A stretch of 64,000 nucleotides of DNA from an uncultured Eubacterium sp. Its GTDB lineage: Bacteria > Bacillota > Clostridia > Lachnospirales > Lachnospiraceae. Below are positions 44,500-53,406 of this stretch, one piece after another. The stretch's first letter is position 1. Each line of letters opens with the position of its first letter. The position numbers were made by a program, and so were the translations under genes. The stretch spans positions 24,672-88,671 of the forward strand of contig CAJTRZ010000010.1 of assembly GCA_910578975.1 (NCBI GenBank), in the 5' to 3' direction. A model generated the notes under the pieces. The model worked only from the letters and a program-made list of their open reading frames with translations, did no database searches and had not been told where the DNA came from.

Positions 44500-47052
44500 T
44501 TGAGACCAACCAGACTGATTATGTCGGCATTTGGACCTTATGCCGGACAGGTAGAAATAGATTTTAACAAATTGGGTAAAAAAGGGCTTTATCTGATTAC
44601 CGGAGATACCGGAGCAGGAAAGACCACTATTTTTGATGCAATTGTTTTTGCTTTATATGGGGAAGCGAGCGGAAATAATAGAGAAAGAAATATGTTTCGC
44701 AGTAAGTATGCAAAGCCCGATACGCCAACTTTTGTAGAGTTGGAATTTGAAAATAAGGATGAGAAGTATGTAGTCAGAAGAAATCCTGAATATATGCGTC
44801 CGGCAAAAAGAGGAGAGGGTGAAACAAAAGAAAATGCAGATGCGGTTCTTACGTTTTTTAATGGGAAACCACCAATTACAAAAATGAAGGAAGTAACAAT
44901 CGCTATTGAACAGATTATTGGTCTGGATAAAAACCAGTTTGCTCAGATTGTGATGATAGCCCAGGGAGATTTTCTTAAATTATTATTAGCAAAAACGGAG
45001 GAAAGGCGGGATATATTTAGAAAGATATTTCACACGATGCCTTACAAAACGCTACAGGAGAAGTTAAAAGAAAAATCTAAGAAACTACATGATTTGTATG
45101 ATGACAAAAATAAGAGTATTGCTCAATACATTGCGGGGATACAATGTGATATTGACAGCCCGGTCAGTTTGAAATGGCAGCAGATGATGGGGAACAAAAC
45201 AGAGGCAGGAATAGAAGAGATACTGAACGTAATTGTTGAAATTATTGAAGAAGATAAGGACATAATTTCCAGAGGCAATAAAGAAATTAAAGTTTTAGAT
45301 AAAGAAATTTCTCAGATTGATGAGAAAATAGGAAAAGCAGATGGGCAAAATAAGGCGATAAAGCAAAAAGAGAAAGCCATTAAGAGCTTAGAAAAAAACA
45401 AAAGAAATTTAATCCATTTAGAGGAAGAATTAAATAAACAGGAAGCGCTGGAACCAGAGAGAGAAGGAATCTCTTTTGAGATACAGAAACTGACAGAGAA
45501 ATTAGGGGATTATGAGAAGTTAGATAATATATTAAAGGAATTGTCGGATAACCGAAAAGAGCTGGAAAACATTAAATTGCAGGGAATGTTTTTATTAAAG
45601 CGGGATATAGAACATTTAGAACAGGAGAAGAAGTGTCTTGAGGACTTACGATGTCAATATGAAGAAATCAATCAAAAGCTGTTGAAAGAAAGAACAGAAT
45701 ATATTCATATGGAACAGACTTTTATGAATGAACAGGCAGGAATCATGGCGGCAAATCTGGAAGAGGGAAAGCCGTGTCCTGTATGTGGTTCTATAGAACA
45801 TCCATATCCGGCAGAAATTACAGAAAATGCACCGTCTAAGGAGCAGGTAGAACAGGCAAAAGAAATAGTGGAGCAATACGAGAAAGTGACGAAGGGCTTA
45901 AGTGAACAGGCACATGAGCATAGCATGAAAGTTCATGTTACTGAAAAAGAAACTTTGCTGCATATTGAAAGAATATTGGGAAAAATAACATTAGAGGATG
46001 CGATAGAGAAATTAAAGGGAGTATTATCTCCTAAGTTAATAAAAATAAGCAATGTTGACTTAGAATCGAAACGTGGATATCAATATACAGACAAGGCGAT
46101 TGAAAACTACAAAATGAATATAAAATCTTTGGAAACATTATTAGAAGAAAGAAAGCAGGCATTACAGTTTGAGAGTAAATCTAAGGCAAAGGCATATATT
46201 AATCAATTGGAAAAACAAAAAAGGGCTTTAGAAAAATCATTCAAAAAAGCAAAACAACAGTGTGAAGATTGTAAATCGGATATAGAAAAGGCAAATAATA
46301 CAATCAATACAATTGAAAAACAATTAAAAAATACAGAAATCATATCATTAGATGAACTTAAGGAGAAAAAGAGAACAATAGAAAAAAAAAGAAACAAGTA
46401 TCTGGAAATTGTAAGTGGAGCGAAATCAAGAGTTAATATCAATGAAAAATTTCAAAAGGAAATTGGCAGGCAGTTTAAAGCATTGATTGAGGTTGAGGGA
46501 CAGTGGAATATGATAAAATCATTGTCTAATACTGCCAATGGAAATATTTCTGGAAAAGAGAAAATATTATTAGAGACTTATGTTCAGATGCATTATTTTG
46601 ATACAATTATTCAAAGGGCAAATATCAGATTCATGGTAATGTCCTCAGGACAATATGAGCTAAAGAGAGCAGTCAGTTCAAATAATCTAAAAGGTCAAAG
46701 TGGTTTAGAGTTAAATGTAATTGATCATTATAATGGAAGCGAACGAAGTGTAAGGACGCTGTCCGGTGGAGAGTCTTTTAAGGCTTCTTTGGCATTGGCA
46801 TTAGGTTTGTCTGATGAGATTCATGCAAATGCCGGAGGCATTCAGATAGATACGTTGTTTGTGGATGAGGGATTTGGTTCTTTAGATGAAGAATCTTTGA
46901 ATCAGGCAATGAATTCCCTATTGAATGTTACGGATGGTAACAGATTAGTTGGAATTATCTCTCATGTTCGTGAAATTAAAGAGAGAATTGATCGGAAAAT
47001 AATGGTATCTAAGGATAAAATTAACGGAAGTAGTATTACGTTGGAAATATAG
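44500..47052 (+). CDS. sbcC: DNA repair ATPase SbcC (short form)
   Basis: An SMC-like ATPase of 850 residues, shorter than the 1000 or more common in the family. Walker A is GDTGAGKTTIFDA at about 33-44. The zinc hook CPVCG lies near residues 425-429 between two coiled-coil arms. The C-terminal head has signature RTLSGGESFKASLALALG and Walker B LFVDEGFGSLDEE. The short coiled coil, especially after the hook, explains the reduced length. It starts with TTG preceded by GGGAGGTGG. It partners with the SbcD encoded just before. Confidence 0.93.
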   Translation: MRPTRLIMSAFGPYAGQVEIDFNKLGKKGLYLITGDTGAGKTTIFDAIVFALYGEASGNNRERNMFRSKYAKPDTPTFVELEFENKDEKYVVRRNPEYMRPAKRGEGETKENADAVLTFFNGKPPITKMKEVTIAIEQIIGLDKNQFAQIVMIAQGDFLKLLLAKTEERRDIFRKIFHTMPYKTLQEKLKEKSKKLHDLYDDKNKSIAQYIAGIQCDIDSPVSLKWQQMMGNKTEAGIEEILNVIVEIIEEDKDIISRGNKEIKVLDKEISQIDEKIGKADGQNKAIKQKEKAIKSLEKNKRNLIHLEEELNKQEALEPEREGISFEIQKLTEKLGDYEKLDNILKELSDNRKELENIKLQGMFLLKRDIEHLEQEKKCLEDLRCQYEEINQKLLKERTEYIHMEQTFMNEQAGIMAANLEEGKPCPVCGSIEHPYPAEITENAPSKEQVEQAKEIVEQYEKVTKGLSEQAHEHSMKVHVTEKETLLHIERILGKITLEDAIEKLKGVLSPKLIKISNVDLESKRGYQYTDKAIENYKMNIKSLETLLEERKQALQFESKSKAKAYINQLEKQKRALEKSFKKAKQQCEDCKSDIEKANNTINTIEKQLKNTEIISLDELKEKKRTIEKKRNKYLEIVSGAKSRVNINEKFQKEIGRQFKALIEVEGQWNMIKSLSNTANGNISGKEKILLETYVQMHYFDTIIQRANIRFMVMSSGQYELKRAVSSNNLKGQSGLELNVIDHYNGSERSVRTLSGGESFKASLALALGLSDEIHANAGGIQIDTLFVDEGFGSLDEESLNQAMNSLLNVTDGNRLVGIISHVREIKERIDRKIMVSKDKINGSSITLEI

Positions 47053-47129
47053 AAAAAATATGAATAATAATTCTTCCTTTACAAATACTAGGATTATATC
47101 AGCTACAAGATGTAAATGGAGGAAATAAA

Positions 47130-47678
47130 ATGAAAGCAACAGGAATTGTAAGAAGAATAGACGATTTGGGAAGAGTAGTTGTTCCCAAAGAAATAAGGAG
47201 AACACTGCGTATAAGAGAAGGTGATCCTATGGAGATTTTTACAAATAGAGACGGAGAAATTATATTAAAAAAATATTCTCCAATTGGAGAGATTGATAGT
47301 TTTGCAAAACAGTATGCAGAAAGTCTTGCACAGGTTTCTGGTTATAAAATTTTGATTAGTGACAGAGATCAGATTATTGCAGTGGCTGGTGGAGCTAAAA
47401 AAGAGCTGTTAGGAAAAAATATCAGTCCACAATTAGAGAAATTGATTAATGAAAGAGATAATCTGACAACGGAGGGCGGAATTGAAAAAGGCATTCCGGT
47501 TGTAGAGGGAGAGAGTGCTCCAGAAGCAGGTCAGGTAATATATCCAATTATATGTGAAGGCGATATTATTGGGAGTGTTGTTATAATGTCTAAAGATGAA
47601 AAGCAGGATGTAAGCGTCACAGAACAGAAGCTTGCTGGTGTTGCGGCAGCATTTTTAGGAAGACAAATGGAGGCATAA
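47130..47678 (+). CDS. spoVT: Stage V sporulation protein T (AbrB-type regulator)
   Basis: A 182-residue regulator. Residues 1-50 form the swapped-hairpin AbrB DNA-binding domain (KATGIVRRIDDLGRVVVPKEIRRTLRIREGDPMEIF). The remainder is a GAF-like domain, as in SpoVT. It acts in the forespore under sigma-G control and tunes spore coat/cortex genes. Length matches B. subtilis SpoVT (178). GGAGG precedes the start. Its place ahead of hup, rqcP, yabP, yabQ, divIC, spoIIE agrees with the Firmicute gene order; mazG (yabN), usually in this block, is absent here. Confidence 0.94.
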   Translation: MKATGIVRRIDDLGRVVVPKEIRRTLRIREGDPMEIFTNRDGEIILKKYSPIGEIDSFAKQYAESLAQVSGYKILISDRDQIIAVAGGAKKELLGKNISPQLEKLINERDNLTTEGGIEKGIPVVEGESAPEAGQVIYPIICEGDIIGSVVIMSKDEKQDVSVTEQKLAGVAAAFLGRQMEA

Positions 47679-47748
47679 AACTCTTAAAAAGTGTTGGTCA
47701 TGCTATTTGTTAAAATGCCCAAAACACCCATAAAAAGGTGGATTTTCC

Positions 47749-47777
47749 TTGACAAAGTCCACAAAATGGAGTATATA
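47749..47777 (+). promoter_or_regulatory. Strong sigma-A promoter of hup
   Basis: TTGACA (47749-47754), 17-base spacer, TATATA (47772-47777). Start of transcription should fall near 47784, about 48 bases before the hup ATG. Confidence 0.8.
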
Positions 47778-47831
47778 CTTTATAGATACGCGAGGAAAAG
47801 CGATCGTACAAATTATCAAGGAGGAATTACG

Positions 47832-48104
47832 ATGAACAAGACAGAATTCGTAGAAGCTATTGCAAACGAAGCTGGTTTAACAAAGACAGATGCAGCAAAA
47901 GCTGTGAAAGCATTCACAGATGTAGTAGTAAAAGCAATGAAAGATGGAGATAAAGTGCAGTTAGTAGGATTTGGTACTTTCGAAGCAACAAAGAGACCTG
48001 AGCGTCAGGGAATCAATCCTGCAACAAAGGAAAAGATTACAATCGCAGCAGCTACTGTTCCTAAATTCAAAGCTGGTGCAGCTTTAAAGAAAGAATTAAA
48101 CTAA
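47832..48104 (+). CDS. hup: HU family DNA-binding protein
   Basis: A 90-residue HU protein, complete: MNKTEFVEAIANEAGLTK (helices), the beta-arm base VQLVGFGTFEATKRPERQGINPATKEKITI with the conserved Pro, and FKAGAALKKELN. It bends and compacts DNA as a dimer. A strong promoter and an AAGGAGG before ATG 47832 indicate high expression. An in-frame upstream start at 47691 would cross the promoter and is rejected. A hairpin follows the gene. Confidence 0.96.
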   Translation: MNKTEFVEAIANEAGLTKTDAAKAVKAFTDVVVKAMKDGDKVQLVGFGTFEATKRPERQGINPATKEKITIAAATVPKFKAGAALKKELN

Positions 48105-48130
48105 TTTAAATATTTAGAGTTAAAATAATC

Positions 48131-48161
48131 AGGACTGTTACTTTTGTAACAGTCCTCTTTA
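48131..48161 (+). terminator. Terminator hairpin after hup
   Basis: Perfect 11-bp stem AGGACTGTTAC (48131-48141) with GTAACAGTCCT (48146-48156), TTTT loop, then CTTTAT. The weak T-run may allow read-through into rqcP. Confidence 0.8.
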
Positions 48162-48205
48162 TGTGAAGGCAAAAAGTATATATTGCATATAATAGGAGAA
48201 TTTTT

Positions 48206-48445
48206 ATGAGGTTAGATAAGTTTTTAAAAGTATCAAGAATTATTAAGAGAAGAACTGTAGCCAACGAAGCCTGTGATGCAGGAAGGGTGCTGGTAAATGG
48301 ACAACCGGCAAAGGCTTCTAAGGATATAAAAGTTGGTGATAAGATAGAAATACAGTTTGGACAAAGAATAGTAAACGTTGAAGTTTCCAGTGTCAAAGAA
48401 ACAGTAAAAAAAGAAGAAGCAGCAGAAATGTACAAAGAAATATGA
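48206..48445 (+). CDS. rqcP: S4-domain RNA-binding protein RqcP
   Basis: A 79-residue protein that is essentially one S4 domain: MRLDKFLKVSRIIKRRTVANEACDAGRVLVNG, then the beta-strand part with IKVGDKIEIQF. This is YabO/RqcP, an Hsp15 relative that binds stalled 50S subunits with RqcH during alanine tailing. The length is typical. It stands directly before yabP-yabQ-divIC, as in Bacillus. AGGAG precedes the start. Confidence 0.93.
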   Translation: MRLDKFLKVSRIIKRRTVANEACDAGRVLVNGQPAKASKDIKVGDKIEIQFGQRIVNVEVSSVKETVKKEEAAEMYKEI

Positions 48446-48557
48446 TAAAAGGTAATTGTACCGGGAAATAATAAAAAGGACAAATATTTTAAAAAAGCGA
48501 ATAAATCCTGTAATATTAAAATATATTGTTTTATATTAAGAATATTTCGAGGCACAT

Positions 48558-48842
48558 ATGGAGCAAAATAATATTGCAAAAACACATAAACTGGCATTGG
48601 ACAATAGAAAACAAATGAGTCTTACAGGAATTAAAGACGTTGTGGCATTTGATTTAAATCAGGTATTACTGGAATCTACCCTTGGAATGATACATATTAA
48701 AGGAAGTGACTTAAAAGTAACAAAACTAAGTATAGAAAAGGGAGAGGTCAATGTAGGTGGCAATATAGACAGCATAGTTTATTCTGACGTTAAAGCATAT
48801 GGAGAAAAAGGAAAATCTTTTGTTAAGAGGATGTTCCGGTAA
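48558..48842 (+). CDS. yabP: Sporulation protein YabP
   Basis: A 94-residue protein with the YabP/YqfC core: HKLALDNRKQMSLTGIKDVVAFDLNQVLLESTLGMIHIKG, followed by LSIEKGEVNVGGNIDSIVYSD. YabP is made in the mother cell and is needed for a normal spore cortex, with YabQ. Its stop overlaps the yabQ start by one base. The 112 bases upstream contain no clear sigma-A promoter, which fits a sporulation sigma factor, but I could not assign one. Confidence 0.93.
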   Translation: MEQNNIAKTHKLALDNRKQMSLTGIKDVVAFDLNQVLLESTLGMIHIKGSDLKVTKLSIEKGEVNVGGNIDSIVYSDVKAYGEKGKSFVKRMFR

Positions 48843-49285
48843 TGAGTTTACAGATTAGCGAAGAAAGTATGCTGATTGTCATGAGTGTATATGGAGGACT
48901 GGTATTGGTCCTTTGTTATGATGCTATACGGGTTTTAAGGAGAATATTCTATGTTGGTATTGTACGTATTATTATAGAGGATATTATTTTTTGGATGGTT
49001 GCTGCAATCTTTATGTTTAACATCTATTTAAAATATAATTATGGCAGACCGAGATTTTTTTCCATTATATTAACCATGGGAACAATGTTTGCGTTTGAAT
49101 GGTTTGTTGGAAGGAAAATAATAGATGTTTTGGCTTTGAAAATTAGAAAAGTCATAAGAATTATAGTGAAACCATTGAAAAAAATAGTGAAATTGATTAA
49201 ACTAAAGATAGGTACTAAAAAGAATTTAAAAAAAGGAAAAAAGAAATGGCATCTCAAATTGAAAAAAGAGCAACCAGACGATTAA
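48842..49285 (+). CDS. yabQ: Spore cortex biosynthesis protein YabQ
   Basis: A 147-residue membrane protein. Three to four helices (about 12-30, 38-60, 73-90) with the typical GLVLVLCYDAIRVLRRI and ED-IFWMVAAIFMF segments, then a strongly basic tail with lysine clusters. Required for cortex formation and located in the outer forespore membrane in B. subtilis. Its last 40 bases overlap divIC in another frame, which is a long overlap for bacteria and implies translational coupling. Confidence 0.9.
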   Translation: MSLQISEESMLIVMSVYGGLVLVLCYDAIRVLRRIFYVGIVRIIIEDIIFWMVAAIFMFNIYLKYNYGRPRFFSIILTMGTMFAFEWFVGRKIIDVLALKIRKVIRIIVKPLKKIVKLIKLKIGTKKNLKKGKKKWHLKLKKEQPDD

Positions 49286-49578
49286 GTGCTGTGCGCAGAA
49301 GGCGCATACATAGTAAACGGATGATTATTGCTATTTCATCGGTAGTAATGGCGTTCTGTATTGTTATGGGAGCTCAGATGATAAAAAAATATAATACATT
49401 AAAAGATTTACAGGATCAGGAAAGAAGATTACAAAACCAGTATAAAAAAGAACTTCAATTATCAGAGGAGTTAAAGGATAAAGAAGAGTATGTAAAAACG
49501 GATGATTATGTTGAAGAGATGGCAAGAAATTTAGGTTTGTTATATCCAAATGAAGTGATTTTTAAACCGGAAGAATAA
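49246..49578 (+). CDS. divIC: Septum formation initiator DivIC/FtsB family
   Basis: A 110-residue bitopic division protein. Basic N-terminus (RRLSAVRRRRIHSKR), one membrane helix at about 26-46, a coiled coil (KDLQDQERRLQNQYKKELQ) and the family ending YVEEMARNLGLLYPNEVIF. It forms the FtsL-DivIB-DivIC complex that triggers septal wall synthesis. The start lies inside yabQ (40-base overlap). A terminator follows directly. Confidence 0.92.
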   Translation: MASQIEKRATRRLSAVRRRRIHSKRMIIAISSVVMAFCIVMGAQMIKKYNTLKDLQDQERRLQNQYKKELQLSEELKDKEEYVKTDDYVEEMARNLGLLYPNEVIFKPEE

Positions 49579-49592
49579 GAATCATAAAAAAT

Positions 49593-49640
49593 GCATTCAA
49601 ATGTTAAAAAGAAAATTAACATTTTGAGTGCTTTTTTTAT
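49593..49640 (+). terminator. Terminator after divIC
   Basis: GCATTCAAATGTTAA pairs imperfectly with TTAACATTTTGAGTGC, followed by seven T from 49632. It separates the division gene from spoIIE. Confidence 0.85.
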
Positions 49641-49649
49641 TTAACTTCA

Positions 49650-49715
49650 TGTCGAAATGTTTAACGATTCTCAGACATTATTTTGACAAAAAATTAAAAA
49701 ATGAATTTGTATACT
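49650..49715 (+). promoter_or_regulatory. Spo0A-type promoter of spoIIE with 21-base spacer
   Basis: TTGACA (49683-49688) and TATACT (49710-49715) are 21 bases apart, too long for ordinary sigma-A use. A perfect Spo0A box TGTCGAA lies at 49650-49656, and a near-match TGACAAA overlaps the -35. This is the same layout as the Spo0A-activated spoIIE promoter known in B. subtilis. Confidence 0.75.
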
Positions 49716-49749
49716 ACCATGCAGAAAACAGTAAGGGAGGATGCAAATT

Positions 49750-51453
49750 ATGCAGAAGATATTGAAACCAATACTACTACTAATGATAGGTATGGTGTTA
49801 TGCACCATGCCAATGCTTGGATATTATTCTATGGGAGAAAGCTGGTATGCAGCTTTGTGTCAGGTAAAAGGACTTCCTATCATAGCATTGCCAATGATGG
49901 TTTATACTATTTTTGCAAATGGCGGATGGCTTGCAGCAATGAAATATGGAACAATTATGATAACTACCGGAATCTGTGCTACACAGTATAGAAGATTATG
50001 TACAAATTATAATCCATACATAACAGCATTCATTGCAACAATAACTACAGTTTTTATGGAAGCACTGGACTGGTCGCTAAATGGAATGGTAAAAGTGGAG
50101 TTGTATGGATTAGCGCCAATTGTTATGTTGACATGGTCTATGTCAGTGATTTTTTCTTATTTTGTAGATAAATTATTAAATTACATGCCAAAGAAAAAGA
50201 CCATACAGGAGGAGATAGATAAACAGCAGTTAGTGAAGAATGAATGTATTATGCGGACCTCCAGAGCATTTAAAAATCTGGCATCGGAAATTAAAAAAAT
50301 GTCAGGAATAGATTATGATTATAATGTTTCAGTGGAGGGAATTGTATCCAGGGAAATTGCTCAAAGTGCATGCAGAGGATGCGAAAATGGGCAAATACAA
50401 TATTTAGAGAGGGCAAAAATAAATTATCTGTGGTACAACAAAATGTTGGAAACGAGAGAGGCAATGGCAGTCCAGTTCAATGAGATGGCTAAATTAATGG
50501 AAAATTATACAAAGCCCATTTATGAAGAAAAAAAAGCATTGTTTGGAATGGATGATTATATAAAACATAAGTTAAGAGAGCAAAAGATTGTTGCAAGAAA
50601 AATTTTTATTAATGAAAATAGTAAGGGAATGTTAGAAGTAAGACTTTATGCAAAAAAAAGAAAGAAATCAAATATCCCTGCAGACGTCATTAAGAGTGTA
50701 ATATCTGAAGCTGTTGGAAAAAAAGTAAGGTTGTCAGAAGAATGTCTGCTTGATGTGACAGAGGAATATAATGAATATGCTCTGTTTGAGGAAGTAAATT
50801 TTATGACAATCAGTGGAACTGCCAGACAAACAAAAGGGAGTGAAGATTATTCCGGAGATAATTTTGCAGTCATGAGTTTAGACAGCGGGCAGACATTTAT
50901 GAGTATTTGTGACGGAATGGGTTCAGGAAAACGGGCAAAAAAATATAGTGAAATTGTTATAGACCTGTTAGAAAAAATGATTGACAGTGGGTTTGAAGAA
51001 AGCACGATATTAAAATTAGCAAATTCGATTATGCTTACAGGAAATCAGTGGCAAGAGCCGGCAACGGTAGACATGGCTTTGATTGATCAGTATTCAGGAA
51101 TATGTCAGTTTTTAAAACTAGGCGCAGCGTGTACTTATATAAAGAGAGGAAACTGGGTAGAATGTATCAAGTCCACATCACTTCCTATGGGAGTGCTGGA
51201 AGAGGTGGATATGGAGACTATTACCAAAAAACTGTATGATGGAGACTTTGTAATTATGGTGTCGGATGGGATTGTGGATGCGTTAGACTGTCCAGATAAA
51301 GAGGAGGCAATGGGAAGAATTATTATGGACATTCATACAGCCAATCCAAAACAGATGGCAATTAATGTGCTGAGTCAGGCGTTAGCAAAATGTAAGGGGG
51401 TGCCGGAGGATGATATGACTGTTATTTGTACAGGAATATGGGAAAAGGTTTGA
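49750..51453 (+). CDS. spoIIE: Stage II sporulation protein E, short N-terminal membrane region
   Basis: A 567-residue PP2C-type phosphatase that dephosphorylates SpoIIAA and so activates sigma-F in the forespore. The C-terminal domain carries GDNFAVMSLDSGQTFMSICDGMGSGKRAKKYSE, MVSDGIVDALD and DDMTVICTGIW, the metal-binding Asp set. The linker has a C-x2-C pair (ACRGCENG). The N-terminus has only four to five membrane helices, against about ten in B. subtilis (827 residues). AGGGAGG ends one base before ATG 49741 and nine before ATG 49750, so the latter is the start. Own promoter with Spo0A box. Confidence 0.93.
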   Translation: MQKILKPILLLMIGMVLCTMPMLGYYSMGESWYAALCQVKGLPIIALPMMVYTIFANGGWLAAMKYGTIMITTGICATQYRRLCTNYNPYITAFIATITTVFMEALDWSLNGMVKVELYGLAPIVMLTWSMSVIFSYFVDKLLNYMPKKKTIQEEIDKQQLVKNECIMRTSRAFKNLASEIKKMSGIDYDYNVSVEGIVSREIAQSACRGCENGQIQYLERAKINYLWYNKMLETREAMAVQFNEMAKLMENYTKPIYEEKKALFGMDDYIKHKLREQKIVARKIFINENSKGMLEVRLYAKKRKKSNIPADVIKSVISEAVGKKVRLSEECLLDVTEEYNEYALFEEVNFMTISGTARQTKGSEDYSGDNFAVMSLDSGQTFMSICDGMGSGKRAKKYSEIVIDLLEKMIDSGFEESTILKLANSIMLTGNQWQEPATVDMALIDQYSGICQFLKLGAACTYIKRGNWVECIKSTSLPMGVLEEVDMETITKKLYDGDFVIMVSDGIVDALDCPDKEEAMGRIIMDIHTANPKQMAINVLSQALAKCKGVPEDDMTVICTGIWEKV

Positions 51454-51495
51454 TGTGCATAGGAATTTGACAGAAAAACCGGCATCAAGTATCAT

Positions 51496-52854
51496 ATGGA
51501 TATGATGAAAAAAGTGTTAGATTTTGTAAATAAAAATAATATATTAGAATATGGTGACAGCGTCATACTGGGAGTTTCAGGAGGTGCTGATTCTGTCTGC
51601 ATGCTGTATTTGCTGAATTCATTAAAAGAAGATTTAGGAATTAAGTTGACTGTCGTACATGTCAATCACGGAATAAGAGGTATTGAGGCAGATCAGGATG
51701 CAGAATTTGTGGAGCATATTTCAGAGGAGTTAGGCGTAGAATGTAAGATATTTCATATTGATATTCCTGCCATTGCCAGAGGAAATAAGATGTCAGAAGA
51801 AGAGGCTGGAAGAATAGAAAGATATGCAGTGTTTGAGTCTGTGGCAGAGGAAATCGGCGCAAATAAAATTGCGGTGGCACACAATTTAAATGATAATAGT
51901 GAGACGGTATTATTTAATTTATTTCGGGGGAGTAGATTAAAAGGCATGACTGGAATTCCAGTAAAAAGGGGAAAGATTATCAGACCATTACTCTGCCTGA
52001 CAAGAAATGATATAGAAGAATATTTAGAAAAACATCATTTAGACTATTGTATAGACAGTACAAACAAAGAGACAGAATATAGCAGAAATAAGCTGCGATT
52101 GGATGTATTACCCTATATTAAGGAGAATATTAACAGTAAGGCAGAAGAACATATTGTAAATACTGCACAAAGTCTTAGGGAGGTATATGACTATATTGAG
52201 TGTCAGACAGATGAAGCCTATGAGAATTATGTAAAAAACAATATTATTTTGAATGAAGCAAAAGACTTACCGTCTGTTATATTAAAAGAGGTTGTCAGGC
52301 GGTGGATTTTTAATAATATAGGTAGTTTGAAAGATATTACAGCGACACATATTGACATGGTTATATCATTGTTGAATAATAGTGTATCAAAAAAAATAGA
52401 AATTCCATGTTCATTTATTATTAAAAAGGGATATCAGGGAATAGAATTAGGAGAGAGGGAAGAGCCAAAGAAAATAATCGGGCAAGTTTTATTAGAGGAC
52501 AATAAAATAAATCAAGTAGAACATTTTTCTGTTTCTTTTGAGGAATCGAGTATAAACAAAGAGAATATACCCGATTTAATGTATACGAAATGGTTTGATT
52601 ATGATAAAATAAATAAGTTACTGTTAAGAAATCGTCAGCCGGGCGATTACATTATCATAGATAGAAAAGGTGGCAAAAAGAAATTAAAAGACTATTTTAT
52701 TGACGAGAAAGTCCCAAGGGAAAAGCGTGATGAGATATTATTGCTAGCTGATGGAAGCCATATTGTATGGATTGTAGGGTATAGAATCAGTGAATACTTT
52801 AAGGTTAGCCATGAGACAGATAATATAATAAAGATAGCATATGACAAGGAGTAG
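51496..52854 (+). CDS. tilS: tRNA(Ile)-lysidine synthetase
   Basis: A 452-residue enzyme that turns the wobble C of the tRNA-Ile CAU anticodon into lysidine. N-terminal PP-loop SGGADSVCML at about residues 27-36, HVNHGIRG, AHNLNDNSETVLFNLFRG and the GMTGIP loop define the family. The C-terminal TilS domain ends near FIDEKVPREKRDEILLLADGSHIVWIVGYRISEYFKV. Start ATG 51496 is taken; nearby in-frame ATG 51502 or 51505 are equally possible because no clear ribosome binding site exists. Overlap-free with spoIIE; the hpt start follows by four bases. Confidence 0.94.
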   Translation: MDMMKKVLDFVNKNNILEYGDSVILGVSGGADSVCMLYLLNSLKEDLGIKLTVVHVNHGIRGIEADQDAEFVEHISEELGVECKIFHIDIPAIARGNKMSEEEAGRIERYAVFESVAEEIGANKIAVAHNLNDNSETVLFNLFRGSRLKGMTGIPVKRGKIIRPLLCLTRNDIEEYLEKHHLDYCIDSTNKETEYSRNKLRLDVLPYIKENINSKAEEHIVNTAQSLREVYDYIECQTDEAYENYVKNNIILNEAKDLPSVILKEVVRRWIFNNIGSLKDITATHIDMVISLLNNSVSKKIEIPCSFIIKKGYQGIELGEREEPKKIIGQVLLEDNKINQVEHFSVSFEESSINKENIPDLMYTKWFDYDKINKLLLRNRQPGDYIIIDRKGGKKKLKDYFIDEKVPREKRDEILLLADGSHIVWIVGYRISEYFKVSHETDNIIKIAYDKE

Positions 52855-52858
52855 AGTT

Positions 52859-53383
52859 ATGATACATAAGATTACAGAATATATCAGTGAAGAACAGTTA
52901 GAAAAAAGAATTCGGGAACTAGCAGCACAGATTAGTAAAGATTATGCTAAGAAAGAAATCAGATTAATCTGTATTTTAAAAGGGAGTGTATTTTATACAT
53001 GTGAGCTGGCAAAAAGAATTACTGTTCCGATTACGCTTGATTTTATGAGTGTTTCCAGTTATGGCTCAGGAACAGAGAGTTCAGGAAATATTAAAATTAA
53101 CAAGGATCTTGATGAGAGTATTGAGGGAAGGGATGTTATTGTCGTGGAGGACATTATTGATTCAGGAAATACGTTAAGCAGATTAATTCCAATGTTAAAA
53201 GAGAGAAAACCGGCAAGTCTGAAAGTAACAACGTTATTGGATAAACCAGAACGTAGAGAAGTAGATGATGTGCAGGTAGATTATGTTGGGTTTGAGATAG
53301 AGGATAAATTCGTAGTCGGTTATGGTCTTGATTATGATCAGAGTTACAGAGATTTACCGTATATTGGAATTGTAGAATTATAA
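52859..53383 (+). CDS. hpt: Hypoxanthine phosphoribosyltransferase
   Basis: A 174-residue purine-salvage enzyme that makes IMP or GMP from hypoxanthine or guanine and PRPP. The PRPP motif VIVVEDIIDSGNTL and the FMSVSSYGSGTESSG loop are intact, with the late DKFVVGYGLDYDQSYRDLPYIG. ATG 52859 follows AAGGAG; an in-frame start at 52841 would overlap tilS and gives a non-family N-terminus. The tilS-hpt-ftsH order is conserved across Firmicutes. Confidence 0.95.
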   Translation: MIHKITEYISEEQLEKRIRELAAQISKDYAKKEIRLICILKGSVFYTCELAKRITVPITLDFMSVSSYGSGTESSGNIKINKDLDESIEGRDVIVVEDIIDSGNTLSRLIPMLKERKPASLKVTTLLDKPERREVDDVQVDYVGFEIEDKFVVGYGLDYDQSYRDLPYIGIVEL

Positions 53384-53406
53384 TATTTGCATTTGAGGAG
53401 GCAGTT

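Noticed and set aside
49701..49991. 96-codon open frame at the spoIIE start
   Set aside because: It overlaps the SpoIIE membrane region in another frame and has no family resemblance.
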